The notes: generated by a model from the letters alone, not told the origin. 64,000 nt of DNA from Ramazzottius varieornatus (GCA_001949185.1 BDGG01000003.1:2649158-2713157); one strand, 5' to 3'; positions 22,519-41,573 are shown, counted from the stretch's first letter. Made by a program: numbers and translations.

Positions 22519-23248
22519 CCTGCTGCTTGCACTATATTTGCGACGTGGTTAAGAGCAGCGCAAAAGCTTGTCCTCAAAGTGGCGAGCGTGATCCGTTCTG
22601 CAGAAGATCGCGAAAGAGCTTGCACATGCCGCGAAGAAACAGGAAAGGTGGACTGGAACTGGAAGAGGAAAACTAGGAAAGGCTCCAACATTCCAACAAC
22701 TCAAGAGATACGCGAAAAGTGAAAAAGTGAAGATCTGAAAATGCGCCCGGCCGGGCCGAGGGCTTTGCAGTTGGTTTACGGTTCATTGTTTTCAGGTTGA
22801 TTGGCTTGATTGTTCGCGTTGAGGCGGATGCCGCGGATCGATTCGGTCTGTGCAGTGTGAGTGTGCTTTGGAGAAGCAAGCCTCGTGGTCCCCACTCCCC
22901 CTCGGGGTTTTGAAACCGAGGTTAGGTGGATGCTTCCAGTTGTGACCTTCATATCTTCGTTCCTCATCAAAAGTTTGTTTTTGTTTTCCAGCTTTTGTGG
23001 ATCCATCTTATGTTGCAGGTTTCGGAATCCTTCTGCACCGGTTATCTCTGTTTCGGACGTTCGATCGGAGTGCTGGAGTGCGAGTGTTAACTGATGCGAT
23101 CTACCTAGGAATCCAAGAAACCGCGACTGTGACTAACTCCGGTTCGTCGGATTTGAACCCTTGAACATTTGAACCCGCAGAAGATCGTCACTCATAAGGT
23201 TGGATTTTGCAACAGTGAAACGGAGTCGATCTGACCTTGCGGAAGAAG
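22519..23248. other. Divergent promoter region CSN2 / ATG5
   Basis: About 730 bases between two outward-facing starts. No gene recognised. A tRNA-like GGTTCAAATCC word near 23145-23170 does not fold into a tRNA. Confidence 0.5.
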
Positions 23249-24426
<1,178 letters not shown>

Positions 24427-26866
24427 AATTTCAATATGAATGTGAATATCCAGTGGAGACTGAGAGTCATTTTTTAGTTACATGATACATTCTGCGCGTG
24501 GTCTGTCTGTCTCCGTGGAGAATTCAAGGGACTTACGGTCTGAGAGATCTCATTGTACAGTAACTTACGTTTTAAGCTAAGCATGGTGAATGTGCGGTAA
24601 TATAATCCAGATTTCTAACTGCGATCCGTTTTCTTAATCAAAATCGCCTTCTCTATTACGACCAGCGACTCTTCGGTATAAAAATTCGCGATTTCTGACT
24701 TTTCTAAGATACGCGAATAAGACTTATGATGGAAGATATATTCAACTGGTGGTACCTTCGTGAATACTGGAATGTGTTGGTGAAAACAGACAGATATTCA
24801 CACAATATTCAAATCATAAGGAGAAAGGAACAGTGCGCCGAGCGTCTGAGCTTAGAAAAATTTAACGCCCATGTTGCCATCCATGGAAATTATTTCTGCC
24901 CTTTTTTGATGTTCCAAGCAGCGTAAGGCTTTCAGTAGAAGATCTTGGTCCATGCCATGAAATTCTAAGAGAAATACAACAATGTCCTCTGGCCATGAAG
25001 CTCATACAGGCATCAAGTTCAAACCGGAAGTAGTTTGCCGTACCTTCTTCGGTCGTGTCCTGTCCGTGTATAAGTTCGTAAAACGTGCAAACGGTACTAA
25101 GCATCCCGTTATCCACAGCCTTTGAAAGATTGCTGATTTCTAATTTCGTGTTGGTCAGTAAGAAAAACATGATAATTATCATAAACTTGACCGCAGGAGG
25201 AATCATACCCAGCGATATAAGACCTTTGCCCACTCATCCACACTTTTCCAGAGAACCCACGCTCTTCTCTTGTTCTTGTCAATCCATTCCAAGTTTCCTG
25301 CAGCAAAGAGTAGTCAAAGCCGAACTGTACAGAGATGACCTACTCAATCTTTAGGCCGTCACGTACCAGTCTTCCTCAGTTCATCAAGTATGACTGAAAT
25401 CGTTTCCGGTGATAATTTACCTGAAGATCATCGTGGCTTGTACAGTCTTAGTCAGCTACCGTCGCATTATCGCTTGTACTTCGAAGCAAGCTTCTTTAAT
25501 CTTTACCTACGGTTGAGAGTGGTGTTGCTGAAGAGTGGACTCGACTGAGATTCGTTGACATCAATTACGCAGAGACGATGTGTCCGGAAGTAACTAAGAA
25601 CCAGCGCACACCATGCGTCCAGCTGTAACTTTCGAGTATCCAGGTTGGGCTGTAGCCTGCGAAACAAACCATTCTCACCAACATCTTCTTGGTAGTACTA
25701 TCACGAACGTTACTTACGTGAAGAAGGGAGGAAAGCTGTACTGCCAGGGCATCTCGAACTTATCTTGTGTCGACATTCCGCTGTAATCCCTTGCCTTACA
25801 GGGTACGTTACTACAGTGTAAATGGCCAACTGTGGTGCGGAAGAGGACGTCAGATGTGGAAACTGGGAAGTGGCCAAGTCGGGCTTTGAGCAAGTCGAGA
25901 CCACTGACGAGCTGCTAAACATCGTGTTGCACATTTGATTTGGTTGATTGCTACCAGAACATATGGTTGATTGATTGATGGGCACTACTTTCAGTTTGTG
26001 CAGCACGATGTTCAGCAGCTCGTCAGTGGTCCAGTCAGTGGTTCAACCGTCAGGCAATCAAAAGCCTTGATTGTAAGAAATCAGGGCAGCTCCGCCCCAA
26101 AATCTAGCTTTACTTCCGGTTCCTGCCGTGTCTTCCAGGATTCCACTCGGTACGCCAACTCTTTCTTAGTTCGTAGAGAAGACTCTCCTCTACCGTTCTA
26201 TGGTATCAAACTGGCTGTCGGACGCGGAGGACTGCCGTAATCCCCTTGTTAGGGTCAGGGATAGCAGAATTAATTCAACGAGAACAAGAAAAGCACAACA
26301 AATCAAAAATCAAAATAGACAGGCGGCTTGGCGTGATTGGGCGGACTACACCCTATTTGTTACTGTGGCTGGTCGGTCGACTTGGCTAGCCGAACCAAAC
26401 CTTCGGCCGATCTTCCATGCCAAACCTACGCGTTCTGGCGGACCAGGTCCAGGTGTGGTTGGCCAGCTGATTCTGAGAATTTTGTTCCGAAACCAGGATC
26501 CAGATTTCGTTGCGCATCTCGTCGACGTTACGCCTGGATGATCTGGATCGCATCGTGTGTTTAGGTTTGATTTGTCTTACGCTTCGTATTCTCGATCCTG
26601 AATGTGCTTCGCCGTGGACAAAAGACCCCCAACCTGAAAAGTCTGGAAAGGCTGTTCATGTCAGTACGGTACTGTCTTCACAGCTGCGCCGAGGAGAGTC
26701 AAGACTGTACACTGTAAGTACTGGTAACGTCTTTCATAATAGTCGTGTTCCAGTTGTCGTAGTCTCCTGGATGAATTTTCCCTTGTGAAGGTCGCCTGGA
26801 ATGCAAGAGGATTGATTGTCAACGGTAGCACAAGTCGGGCCTCCAACGGAGTCACCTCCATCCGCC
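24427..26866. other. 2.4 kb without a recognised gene
   Basis: The longest gene-poor stretch in the middle of the window. Short open frames on both strands show no family resemblance. It contains an inverted repeat at 25901-26029 and three CCGGAAGT octamers (25024, 25584, 26112). The last part is presumably the promoter of the RecQ helicase gene. An unrecognised lineage-specific or non-coding gene is possible. Confidence 0.45.
25901..26029. repeat. 32-base inverted repeat with 65-base spacer
   Basis: 25901-25932 (CCACTGACGAGCTGCTAAAC...) and 25998-26029 are reverse complements with about two mismatches. No coding context is known. Confidence 0.85.
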
Positions 26867-32690
<5,824 letters not shown>

Positions 32691-33337
32691 CAGTATTCTT
32701 GATAGGGACTAATATCCCATAGTGCTCAATGGATGCTTTTCTTCCTTTTTCTTCTTCCTTATGCGTTAGAGTATTATATAGTTGGCACTCTTTGTGTCAT
32801 TTGACGTTTCGGGACATTTTACGCTTTTTCCAGTAAAGAAGAGAAATAATATGATGGTATTCTGCCCTCCGGATGCAAGCGTTTGTCTTACAATTAGCTC
32901 GATGAAGATAGTCGGCTATTAATTTTCTGGAATGCGATGGCACAGTTTCCTTCAGCAGGCTCAGATAAGCTTGCTGCCTGGACAACACGAAAAAACAGCC
33001 CACATAATAGCGGACAGGTGTTATCGCACACTGTATGACTTAGTGTATGTTATATATACGTATGTCATGTAACTCACGTCGGAAGTACGTACGTACAGTA
33101 GTGTATATACGTTTTGTTGTGGTTTTGTGGTTATTCCTCATCCCGCTGGGAGAATTTCATATTCCCTCTTCCATCACTCGTGTCGCCGTCGCTGTCCTCT
33201 TTTAGACAAGAATTGGACGGTACTTGGATAGGTCTCGCTGGTTTCAAGCTCTGAACTCGGAAGCTGGAACGGGAGTGACAGGAAACGCAGCAAATCTTCT
33301 CCACAGCCAGCAGTTTCTATACGACAGCAGTACCGAT
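32691..33337. other. Intergenic RecQ / TRAPPC1
   Basis: 3' flank of the helicase and 5' flank of TRAPPC1, both on the plus strand. No gene or clear repeat recognised. Confidence 0.5.
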
Positions 33338-34060
33338 ATGATTTTTACGCTGTACATCTTTGATCCGAACGGGAACTGCATATTTTACAAGGAATGGACC
33401 AGACGGCGACATCTGAAAATGGCGCAGGATGAGGTTGGTGTAACCGGAGTTGGCTCACACGGCGGAATTCGATGGGGGTCTTGAGGACCGAATTACTTGA
33501 CCAACTTGTGTATTGCAGGAATTCAAGCTAACCTACGGGCTTATTGCATCCATCAAGGCTTTCTCCACTCGACTATCACCCGTAGAGCCGTGAGTACTCG
33601 GATCACGGAACTAACGGGACATCTACTGTTCTTGTGCGAACTAGCGCGACGTAGTAATTTTATCGATTTCCTGCTTGCTCGTTGAAGATTTCTGCTTACA
33701 GGAAAGATGGCTTCCACAGCTTTGCGACGGATAAATACATCATGCATTTTTTCGAATCCACCACTTCAATGAAGTTCCTGTTGACAAGCGACTTGACGGC
33801 TCCCAGCTTACGGGACCTACTTCACCAAATTTTCCTCGTAAGTGATCCTTCCCGTGTCTTTTGAAGGTGATGCTTCGGAAATAGTTTGACATGCTTCCTC
33901 CTAGTCTTCTTTATTCAGCTTTTTTCTTTCCTAGATATACACAGAAACTGTGTGTCGGAATGTGCTGGTCCCTGCTCGCGGTCGAACAATCGACAGTCAG
34001 CTTTTTATTTCCAGACTAGAAACTGCCATTCAGCAGTCACCATATTTTTCCTCGAAATAA
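33338..34060 (+). CDS. TRAPPC1: TRAPP complex subunit 1
   Basis: Four exons: 33338-33433, 33519-33589, 33702-33837, 33935-34060; 142 residues (human 145). A longin/sybindin-fold core subunit of the TRAPP tethering complexes, which activate Rab1/Ypt1 in ER-to-Golgi traffic. Family features are the opening hydrophobic strand and FDPNGNCIFYKEW, LTYGLIASIKAF, KDGFHSFATDKYIMHFFES, KFLLTSDLTAPSLRDLLHQIF and a final helix. The ATG at 33338 gives the normal N-terminus directly before the first beta strand. Confidence 0.93.
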
Positions 34061-34447
34061 TTCAGCCAGTCAAAATACTGTAAGTGCCGAGACCCAAGCT
34101 CTGTTTATTTCATGAAGAAACTCTCTCTCATTTCGCTACAAAATTTTTTGGAAGAGTTACATGCTTGATTAATGCATATAATCGAAACCCGCTTGATGAA
34201 CCGTAGAGCAGAACTGCCAAACTAAACATGTCAGTGAACGTTAAACAAGTCAAACAAGTATGAAACGACTTCCAGAACGTCTAGAAATAGCATTTAAAAC
34301 AACTGTAGAACTATCCTGTATTCCAGAACTCATTTGCCCACGTACTAGTACAGCGAAAGATCAACCGCAAGAGCTGCAAAACCTTCTGAAGTCTTCAAAA
34401 AGGAAACATAAGACAGAAAGGGTAAACTAGGAACGAACACAGAATTT
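34061..34447. other. Intergenic between convergent genes
   Basis: 3' flanks of TRAPPC1 (+) and the BRCT gene (-). No gene or repeat recognised. Confidence 0.6.
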
Positions 34448-37400
34448 TCACCATCGGTACTTCGAGCCGAGTGGCGCCGGTAAGATGCGAAAGGCGTCCA
34501 TGCAGTCCAGTACCCACTGAAGAGTTACATTCATACGAACTGCTGGAGTCGGACCGCTGTTATCACCAGCAGCTGCGGTGTTGGGCTGAGATGGCTGTTG
34601 AGCCTCACCACCTTCCTCGCTCTTCACATCACGGACATGAAAGCATCGAACTTGAAAGATTTCCGAACCTTCCGGAGCGTGTTTAAGAGGGGCTCTTGGT
34701 TTGCCTCGGGTCCCTGCGGCAGGAGTCATCTTCGGTATACACTTGGCACCAGCGGTCTCCACGAGGTCCACGAGCTCGAGCCAGACACCTTCCACGCTGC
34801 CGTCAAACACGAACGTACAGTCCGCGAATAAATTACCCTGCAAGTTCGAAGGAAATTGACCATTGAAGACTTGTAGTCATTCAACGTCGTAGTCGCGACA
34901 AGCTGTACCTTTTCATTCTCTCTCGCTCGCTTTGGTCCGCCTTCCATCCCGCTAACCGTTTCCTCAGTTCCCCGAATCTCGTACGACACTTCTGGCACTT
35001 TCACGCTATTCTTGGCACACATAAACAACCCTGTCACGGGAAAAAGAGAGACGTGCATCAGAATTACGCAAGAAAAAAACCCGGAGAACTTTCAAGAACT
35101 ATTCGGTAGGCGGCCGGGTAAGCCGGCAAGTGAAACCTACAAGATCGCTATCTTAACACACTGCGTACGACCGTCCTCTTTGTGTATACAATCACTCAGT
35201 TTTATTCACCTCCCAATTTTAGCTTTTGGTCTTTCGGGTCTGGGTCTTTTTGTTTGCATGTACCTCGGTCTTCTCACCAAAGCAACACTAATGACCAGCA
35301 GTCAGCAAACCCCAGCACGCTGTAAAGTTTTTCTACGGTTTCGGGTGGTTTTGGTGAAGTTTGGTGTTTCGTCTCTTCGCGCGAGACACGTGCACGGTAT
35401 TCGCTTAGAAAAACACTGGAGCACTGGGGACAGTCTTATCTATCGAAGCCGAGCCTGGGATAAATTTTGTAGTCATCGGTGCGGTCAGAAGAAAATCAGA
35501 AACGACCAGTTCCCCCTTTTGAGATTTGGCGTTCATGGCCTGCCAATTATCCGAATTTTGAAATTCTGAAAATTGCCTATTGGTTGGACCAGCCTCCGCA
35601 ACACGGTACCAGCCGATAAAATTCCTGTATACACAAAGAGCACGGTAGTATTCTGCAAACATGAAAACGATCGTGTTGAAAGTGTTAAGTGGCGCTTGCT
35701 TCCAGCCGTTGCAACCGAAAACGTACGCCACTTAGGGCTAACGATCTTCTCATTCTTGTCGATCGACATCCCATTAAACTTGTATTGCGCCATCCGTACT
35801 CACAGTCATAGGTGACGATCCACTTTTCCATCACTATGGCTTTCAGCAAGGACAGGGATCGCTTCGGACACACGGCTCGACCGCGATGTCCTCGGAGGTG
35901 TCTATCAGGTGTGCACACCACGTAATGCGTCATGCCATGGTTGATGGCGGAACTACAGCATCGAGAGACCTTCCAACCAAGTTCCCTGAAGCTCAACTTC
36001 TCAATCTCTCTCTTAACTTCCTCGGGTACTTCCGAGGAGACGATGATACACACTGATTCAGTGTTCCTTGAAGTCGATGTGATGACCAAGTGGGACTGTT
36101 GATCTGCCTGACGAGCCGACGCGCGACGGCCCACACTTCCGTGGCTCGAAGAACCTACGGAGAATGACTTTATGGGCCAAGCTTCAGTGTAGGCAAATAA
36201 GGTACTCTAAAAGGGGGAGGGCCAAAATCGAGTTTTCGACAAGTGACGTAGAAACTCCGGCTCGATGTAATCAACAGAGCAAGCGGCAGTTCACGTCTCT
36301 GGATTGCAGCTTGATCAGCTGTTTGCTTTCTGCGTCACGTCGATTTTGGCCTTGCCCCCTTTTAGAGTACCCTTATTTGCCTACACTGTACTTATGGGAG
36401 TTCGTACTAAAATATAGTGCTTCAAGTAGAAAATTTCTCAGACCTAAGCCTTGGGTAAAAAGGGAAACCAAAACGGGAGAAAAATCTGGGAAGTGTAACA
36501 CAAAAAGATCAATAAGATCGACCAGATAAAATTGAAAATAACAAACTGGCTCGTATTTTGGTTCAGTCGCTGTCGCTCCCTATTGTTATTACGGATGTAT
36601 TCGCATCGCTTTTGGGCTTTCTTCTAGCCGGACTTTCCATACATCCTAAATACTGCACCTCATCCTCTTCTTCCCCATTGTTGTTCCCCTTAGACCTCTC
36701 TACGGGAAGATAATTTCCCCTTAGACTCGTTCAAAGTTACAGGAACAGTATAAACCTTCTTACCTAAAGGTGTGGCAGGGATGAATTTAGCAGGAGGTTT
36801 GCCGTCGTCGCTGACTGGGCTCTTCTCTCGCTTACGGTTCATTCCGGAAGTGGCTCGCACAGCCGGCATGGAGATGCTAGCTCGGGGCGGTCCGGCAGCT
36901 ACAGCAGGCTTATTCTTGACTGGCTTGGGGGACTCTGAAGGTTTAAAGACAGTCAGGTTTGCATCTGTTGCAGCCTTGCGAACAGCGCACAGTTTGTCAA
37001 TCAAAGAATCGCCATCACCTACCACAACGACCAAAGCACAACGCTATGACACACGACACGGTAACCTCAAAGGCATTGAAAAGTACCAAGGAACTCACCT
37101 CCACTCGAAAAAGACGGAACCGGAGGTATCTCTTTCGCTTTGGGTTGAGGAACCGATTCTTTCGGGCTCGGTTGAGCTGGAGACTTGGCAAGCGCAGTAG
37201 CAGTGGTACTCACCACCTTAAGCTTGGATGGTGTCGGCGCTACCGCTTTGGAGGAACTGGGCGCTACTTCCGGGTTCGGTGGCGGTGGCGCTGGTTGGGT
37301 TACCTTGGCCGAACTATTCTTCTTTGGAGCCTCGACAGCTTCCTTAGCTTTCGTCGATGGCTGGACAGCCTCACCCACATCCTTCGGAGCCTCGAGGACT

Positions 37401-38851
37401 ACGGCAGGTTTCTTCGAGGACGCTTTGGCTGCAGGAGGAGTGTCAGGCAACTTGCTTGGCTTGTTCGATATCTGATCGACTGCTACTGAGCCACTGGGCC
37501 CCTCTTTGGATGGCTCTTCAACGGCATGAACTACTGTGGTGCCTTCGTTCTGATTTTGTCGGTCTGAAAAATCCGAAGGAAGAGATACCTTCAACACCAA
37601 AGTCTTCACCAATGGTCTTACCTGGAATGGATATGGTCACGCCGGTAGGACTTCCGGCATGGCTTGAAGGACTGTCGCTCACCGAGCTCGATGTACTTGC
37701 TCGACACGATACGTCAACTGGCGCAAGTCTCTCTAATGGCTGCACGCCCTCACTTTCTGTCAAAGTTTCCGTCAAGAACGCGTCAAAGAGATCCGCTGGA
37801 ACAGAGGGAACAGCCTGCTGCAGACCTGACAGAGGTTCTACTTGATCCAAAGTCTTTGCTGACTCTGTAGAAAACCGGAAGAGAATCAAGCACACATAAA
37901 ACTGACAATCTGACATCAAAAGCTCAAGTCGAGAATAGGTTAAGAGTACCGCTTTTTGCTTTGGTGTAGTCTTACCTGACAGCCAAGTCAGCAGTTGGTC
38001 AATGTCACCAGCTATCTCCAGCTCAGATGGACAAGGGACTGGCGGAGTGGGGATGCTTTTCGGCGTTCCACTTCTTGAAGAGACCCCTGAAAGACTAGCC
38101 ACTTTTCTGCCAGAGGGCAATCTACCAGTCGGGCTTCGTGAGTCGAAATTCTCTCCAGCCAAATACTGCAAGGCGTGGTCAGCTTTCAGAATCATCTTCA
38201 AACTTCCGGCCAGCAGCTCGCTGATGTAACTGAGTATCCGGAAGTAATCAGGCTTCTTGTCTCCACTGACGTGGTGCTGCTTCGCCAGCTCTTTCAGCTC
38301 GTCGCCCAGGTTGATTCGACCTTCTCCCGTTCCACATCCGCTGCAAATGACGGAAAACTTACCTTCTTGCTCAATGCATTATACTGACTTTATTCCTGTA
38401 TCAATATTCCTACCCGTTGCAACCAGCAAAATTGTCAATCTCAACCTTCCTCATCAGTGCAGGAATGTGCTCACTGCAAACATCAAGCAAGTGATCAGCA
38501 GTCCAGTCTTCAAGAGTTTTGTTTCCAGAAAGTAGAAACTGAAAACCGGGAATGTCGCACTTACCCTAAGGCGTAACGAAGCATTCCAGCATTTCGTGCG
38601 ATGGTACGACGAACACCGAGGAAATTCGGCGGTGGTTCGGACTTGATCGGTGGGGTGTCAGGCTTTGCCTCTTTCAGAGGAGGACGATACATGTAGTAGT
38701 TGGGATCATGCAGAGCTGCTCGATGCCGGTCGAGTGGAAATTTTCTTCGTGATCCAGAAGGGACTGCGCCGCTCTGCTCGTCCTCTTCGTTGAATGTTAC
38801 GGCATCGCTGAAGATGTCGTCCAAAGACATCTCCTCCAGGTCTCTGTTCAT
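34448..38851 (-). CDS. SAM-like and tandem-BRCT protein, BRCA1/BARD1-type C-terminus
   Basis: Exons in transcription order: 38851-38565 (first; its 3' end uncertain), 38538-38414 (5' end uncertain), 38340-37976, 37864-37622, 37563-37099, 37018-36764, 36154-35804, 35030-34909, 34837-34448. Phases agree from the third exon to the end, giving roughly 850 residues. Near the N-terminus DWTADHLLDVCSEHIPAL to FRILSYISELL looks like a divergent SAM fold. A long Pro/Ser/Lys-rich disordered middle follows. The C-terminus has two BRCT repeats: EKWIVTYDWL ends the first, then the linker GGPKRARENEK resembles BRCA1's GPKRARE, and the second ends QWVLDCMDAFRILP, closer to BARD1. BRCT pairs bind phosphopeptides in DNA-damage signalling. 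No RING finger or ankyrin repeats are seen. The exon 1-2 joint as drawn would need a 26-base intron, so one boundary is wrong. Confidence 0.65.
35685..35735. mobile_element. Short intronic inverted-repeat element, copy 4
   Basis: TTAAGTGGCGCTTGCTTCCA at the left, ACGTACGCCACTTA at the right, in the 35031-35803 intron of the BRCT gene. The outer arms have decayed. Confidence 0.6.
36185..36388. mobile_element. Non-autonomous inverted-repeat element (MITE), 204 bp
   Basis: Terminal inverted repeats of about 55 bases begin CAGTGTAGGCAAATAAGG on each side (36185 onward and, reversed, up to 36388), with few mismatches. No coding capacity. It lies in the 36155-36763 intron of the BRCT gene. Target duplication and family not determined. 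Confidence 0.8.
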
Positions 38852-39355
38852 GGCTGACGTTGGCAGGGAAAGCTGTACAGTGGAAGAAGCCTGGAAGAAC
38901 AAGCTTACAAGAAAAACATCGGCTGAACTTCACCCAACAATTGATCAATCTTCCGTCCAAGGCAAGGAGACAGGCACAAGGATTCTGAAGTGATGGTGAC
39001 CTACCTCGAAGTGTAACTGCCTGATCCTCGAGGAAATCAACTCTTCTACGGAACCAAAAGGAAGAACTAAAGGATTATGGGTTGAACATCAGGACCTGCA
39101 GGAAGATAAGACCGTAGGAGGACTGGAGGAAAAGTGATGGACGAAGAACAAAGATTCAAAGAAGCCGCAAATTCCCATTTTCCAAAATTTAAACAACAAC
39201 AAAGACGCTAGATGAGAGGGGGAGATAACAGTTGTTACGGTCAGCGATTCGGACCACCTGACTCGGAGCGGTTCCAAGGTCGACCTGTACCGCTGAAGCA
39301 AGGAGGATTCGCAATTGTTGGACCATAACAGAATGGTTGACTGCACTGGTAACAT
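38852..39355. other. Upstream region of the BRCT gene
   Basis: Minus-strand bases about 39048-39006 could be a 5' leader exon with a good donor (TTCGAG|GTAGGT), which would join at the acceptor before 38890. It has no in-frame start codon, so it would be untranslated. No other gene seen. Confidence 0.4.
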
Positions 39356-39533
39356 AGAGATTGCGAGCGAAAGCGCACTAGTACAATTCGCTACGCATAT
39401 GAACTTCGTGACGTCATATGTAAACATCGTTCGACTCTTCTAACACGGAGCCTGCGAGACGAACTTGTTCCTATGATGTCACGATGTTCCTGAGCGTATC
39501 GAATTGTACTAGTGCGGATCACTTCGCAATCTG
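39356..39533 (+). mobile_element. MITE family 2, copy A
   Basis: Begins GATTGCGAGCGAAAGCGCAC and ends GTGCGGATCACTTCGCAATC, an imperfect terminal inverted repeat. The interior keeps GCGAGACGAACTTGTTCCTA. The same sequence, reversed, occurs at 62341-62528. No open frame. It lies 67 bases from the second pogo-like element but has unrelated ends. Confidence 0.8.
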
Positions 39534-39600
39534 CATCCTCACGACAGGCCGTAAAACTCAGTGTTGTTCCGACTTTTTCAGGTTCAATTGCAATTACGAT

Positions 39601-41573
39601 TACTGTAAAGTGCTGATCCGCTGGGTCACTTTTCGGACCCACTTAGCGTAATGAGGCCCCCGGGGGTGTGGCCTTTTCACACAGTTGTTTGCAGTCGATA
39701 AATACCTGGTTTGATTTTTACATTTAATTTCAGTTTTCGTTTCCCACTGACCACTTGCTGGTTTGAATCATCTCTTGCTTCTGATAAATTCCTCCTTTGG
39801 TGCCTTTGTTTTGCGCGACGATGAGCCAAATCACTGTAAAGTCCGGAAGCGGAACCAGCACGACTACACCGATGCGGAAAGACTTCGCATCGCGGACGAT
39901 TACGAACTGGAGAAGAGCGTCAGTGGAGTTTCTATACGAAAATATGCCTTCCGTGTGAACATCCCTAAGTCAACACTGATCCGCTGGGTTTCAAAATCTG
40001 CAGGACCGCCGAAAATCTGCAAGAGGCGACCTGTGACGTACTCGAAGGTGGAAACAGAAGTGTATCGCTATGTCCTAGATCAGCGTCACCGGTGTCTGGA
40101 AGTGTCCAACAGAGACGTGCAGGAGAAGGTCGTGCTCCGGGATCATGGTGAAACAGGCTTCAAGGCATCGAACAGATGGACCTTGGACCTTCGAAACCGC
40201 TACGGGATCGTATACCGAGCGATAACGCACATCAGCGGCAAGTTAACGTTTACCGCCAAGGATCTAGTAAGTGCCTGGTTTTAATAAAACTGGACGAACA
40301 ATTTCACGAGACTGCTTGCCATCAAGGCTTGAGTGTTATATATGATGGTTGGCCGGACGGTGTGGAGCATATTAATGAATAGTTGAAACCAGGTTTTATT
40401 TTCAGGAATCGCACAGCTTCTTCTTCCTTCAAATCCAGGAGTACGTTTACCACAGGAATACCCCGAATAGCCGCATCCTTAACTCAGACCAAACCATGAT
40501 CCGTCTGGCTATTCCCGAAAGAAGACTTTGTTTCCCAAAGGAGTGAAACAGGTGGGAGCAAGCCTGATACAACAGTCCTGAAATTTGTGCGAGAAGCTGA
40601 AGCTTCTCTTTCGCTGACTGGAACTGTTACAGGTACCTGTGAAGCATCCACAAGGCGACAAAGAAAGCATGACCATCAACCTGACGATTAAGGCTGACGG
40701 CACGAAATTTCCGGCCGAAATAATTTTCAAGATGGCGGCCAAATCAGGAAAACTTGCGGACAGCTATCTGAAGAAACTCAACGCGCCTTCTAATGTCGTA
40801 ATTTTCAGTGCAAAAAAAGCCTGGTGGAATCAAGAAATCGTGATAGATTATCATAACATGCACTTCCCTGCGCCAGTAGAAAAAGATCAGATGACAGTGC
40901 TGTTTCGGGATCAGTTTTCGATCCACGAAATGGACGAGAATGTCGATAGTCTGGAGTGGCGTAACGTACAGCAGATCCTGATTCCCCCTGGGATGACCGG
41001 TCAGTGGCAACCTGTCGACGTAAGTGTGAATAAACCCTTCAAGGACTATTTCAAGGAAGAATACCGTAACTGGCGCAAGAATAACATCAACTTCAGTAAG
41101 TCAGGATATATTCAGAAGCCAAACAGAAGACACTTCGTGCAGTTCATCTCGGACGCTTGGGAAAAGATAACTCCGGAGGTTGTTCAGGGATCTTTCTACG
41201 CGGCTCTCATCTTACGTAGGGATGAATTTCTGCCCAAAGAACCATCGGAAGATATCGCAGGATCGACTGTAGATTTGGACGCAGATGAAGAAGAGAATAT
41301 TCTGGATATCAGTATCTACAACGAGTCGTCTTTCTTAGATTCTGGTCATGAAGATGAAGGCAATGATGAAGCTTCTGCGAATGATTCTGGATGCGAGATG
41401 TCTGAAGAGTAAAACACTCGAAAGTGTCATGGACCGTTCGTTACGGGAACGAGCTGTCCAAAACTAATGTACAGTGAACTACAGCTGATCCTCCTATGTT
41501 TGGCTTTTTGCTAGCGATATCAATACACGCATCGGGTTCGAAAAGTGACCCAGCTGATCAGCACTTTACAGTA
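39601..41573 (+). mobile_element. pogo/Tigger-like DNA transposon, nearly intact
   Basis: Terminal inverted repeats of 40 bases, 39601-39640 and 41534-41573, both TACTGTAAAGTGCTGATC from the outside, with only a few mismatches. Outermost TA on both sides fits a TA target duplication. Length 1.97 kb. The interior encodes a DDE transposase with at least one intron. Low arm divergence suggests a younger insertion than the element at 823-2568, with which it shares only the terminal TACTGTA and protein-level similarity. Confidence 0.88.
39763..41412 (+). pseudogene. pogo-like DDE transposase with introns and one frameshift
   Basis: Exon 1 to 40266 encodes a CENP-B-type helix-turn-helix (VSIRKYAFRVNIPKSTLIRW). 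It joins through a GT-AG intron (40267-40405) to an exon with ILNSDQTMI, the first catalytic Asp. A one-base shift near 40500-40525 is needed to continue into FPKGVKQ. A second intron (about 40552-40634) leads to the exon from about 40635, with KADGTKFPAEIIF, KKAWWNQEI, LFRDQFSIHEMD (second Asp) and QPVDVSVNKPFKDYF (third). The acidic C-terminus matches the other element. No clear in-frame ATG was found at the start. The triad residues are all present, so loss of function rests mainly on the single shift, which could also be a sequence error. Confidence 0.7.

Noticed and set aside
23140-23175. tRNA-like word on the minus strand
   Set aside because: The flanking bases do not pair into T-arm or acceptor stems.
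36690-36763. Readthrough coding end (GKKVYTVPVTL...) after the exon ending at 36764
   Set aside because: A consensus donor there joins in correct phase to the BRCT exon, and the BRCT exon has no start of its own; kept as one gene, with the alternative noted in the finding.
38539-38564. 26-base intron between the first two exons of the BRCT gene
   Set aside because: Too short to splice and out of phase; one exon boundary must differ, so I mark it uncertain.
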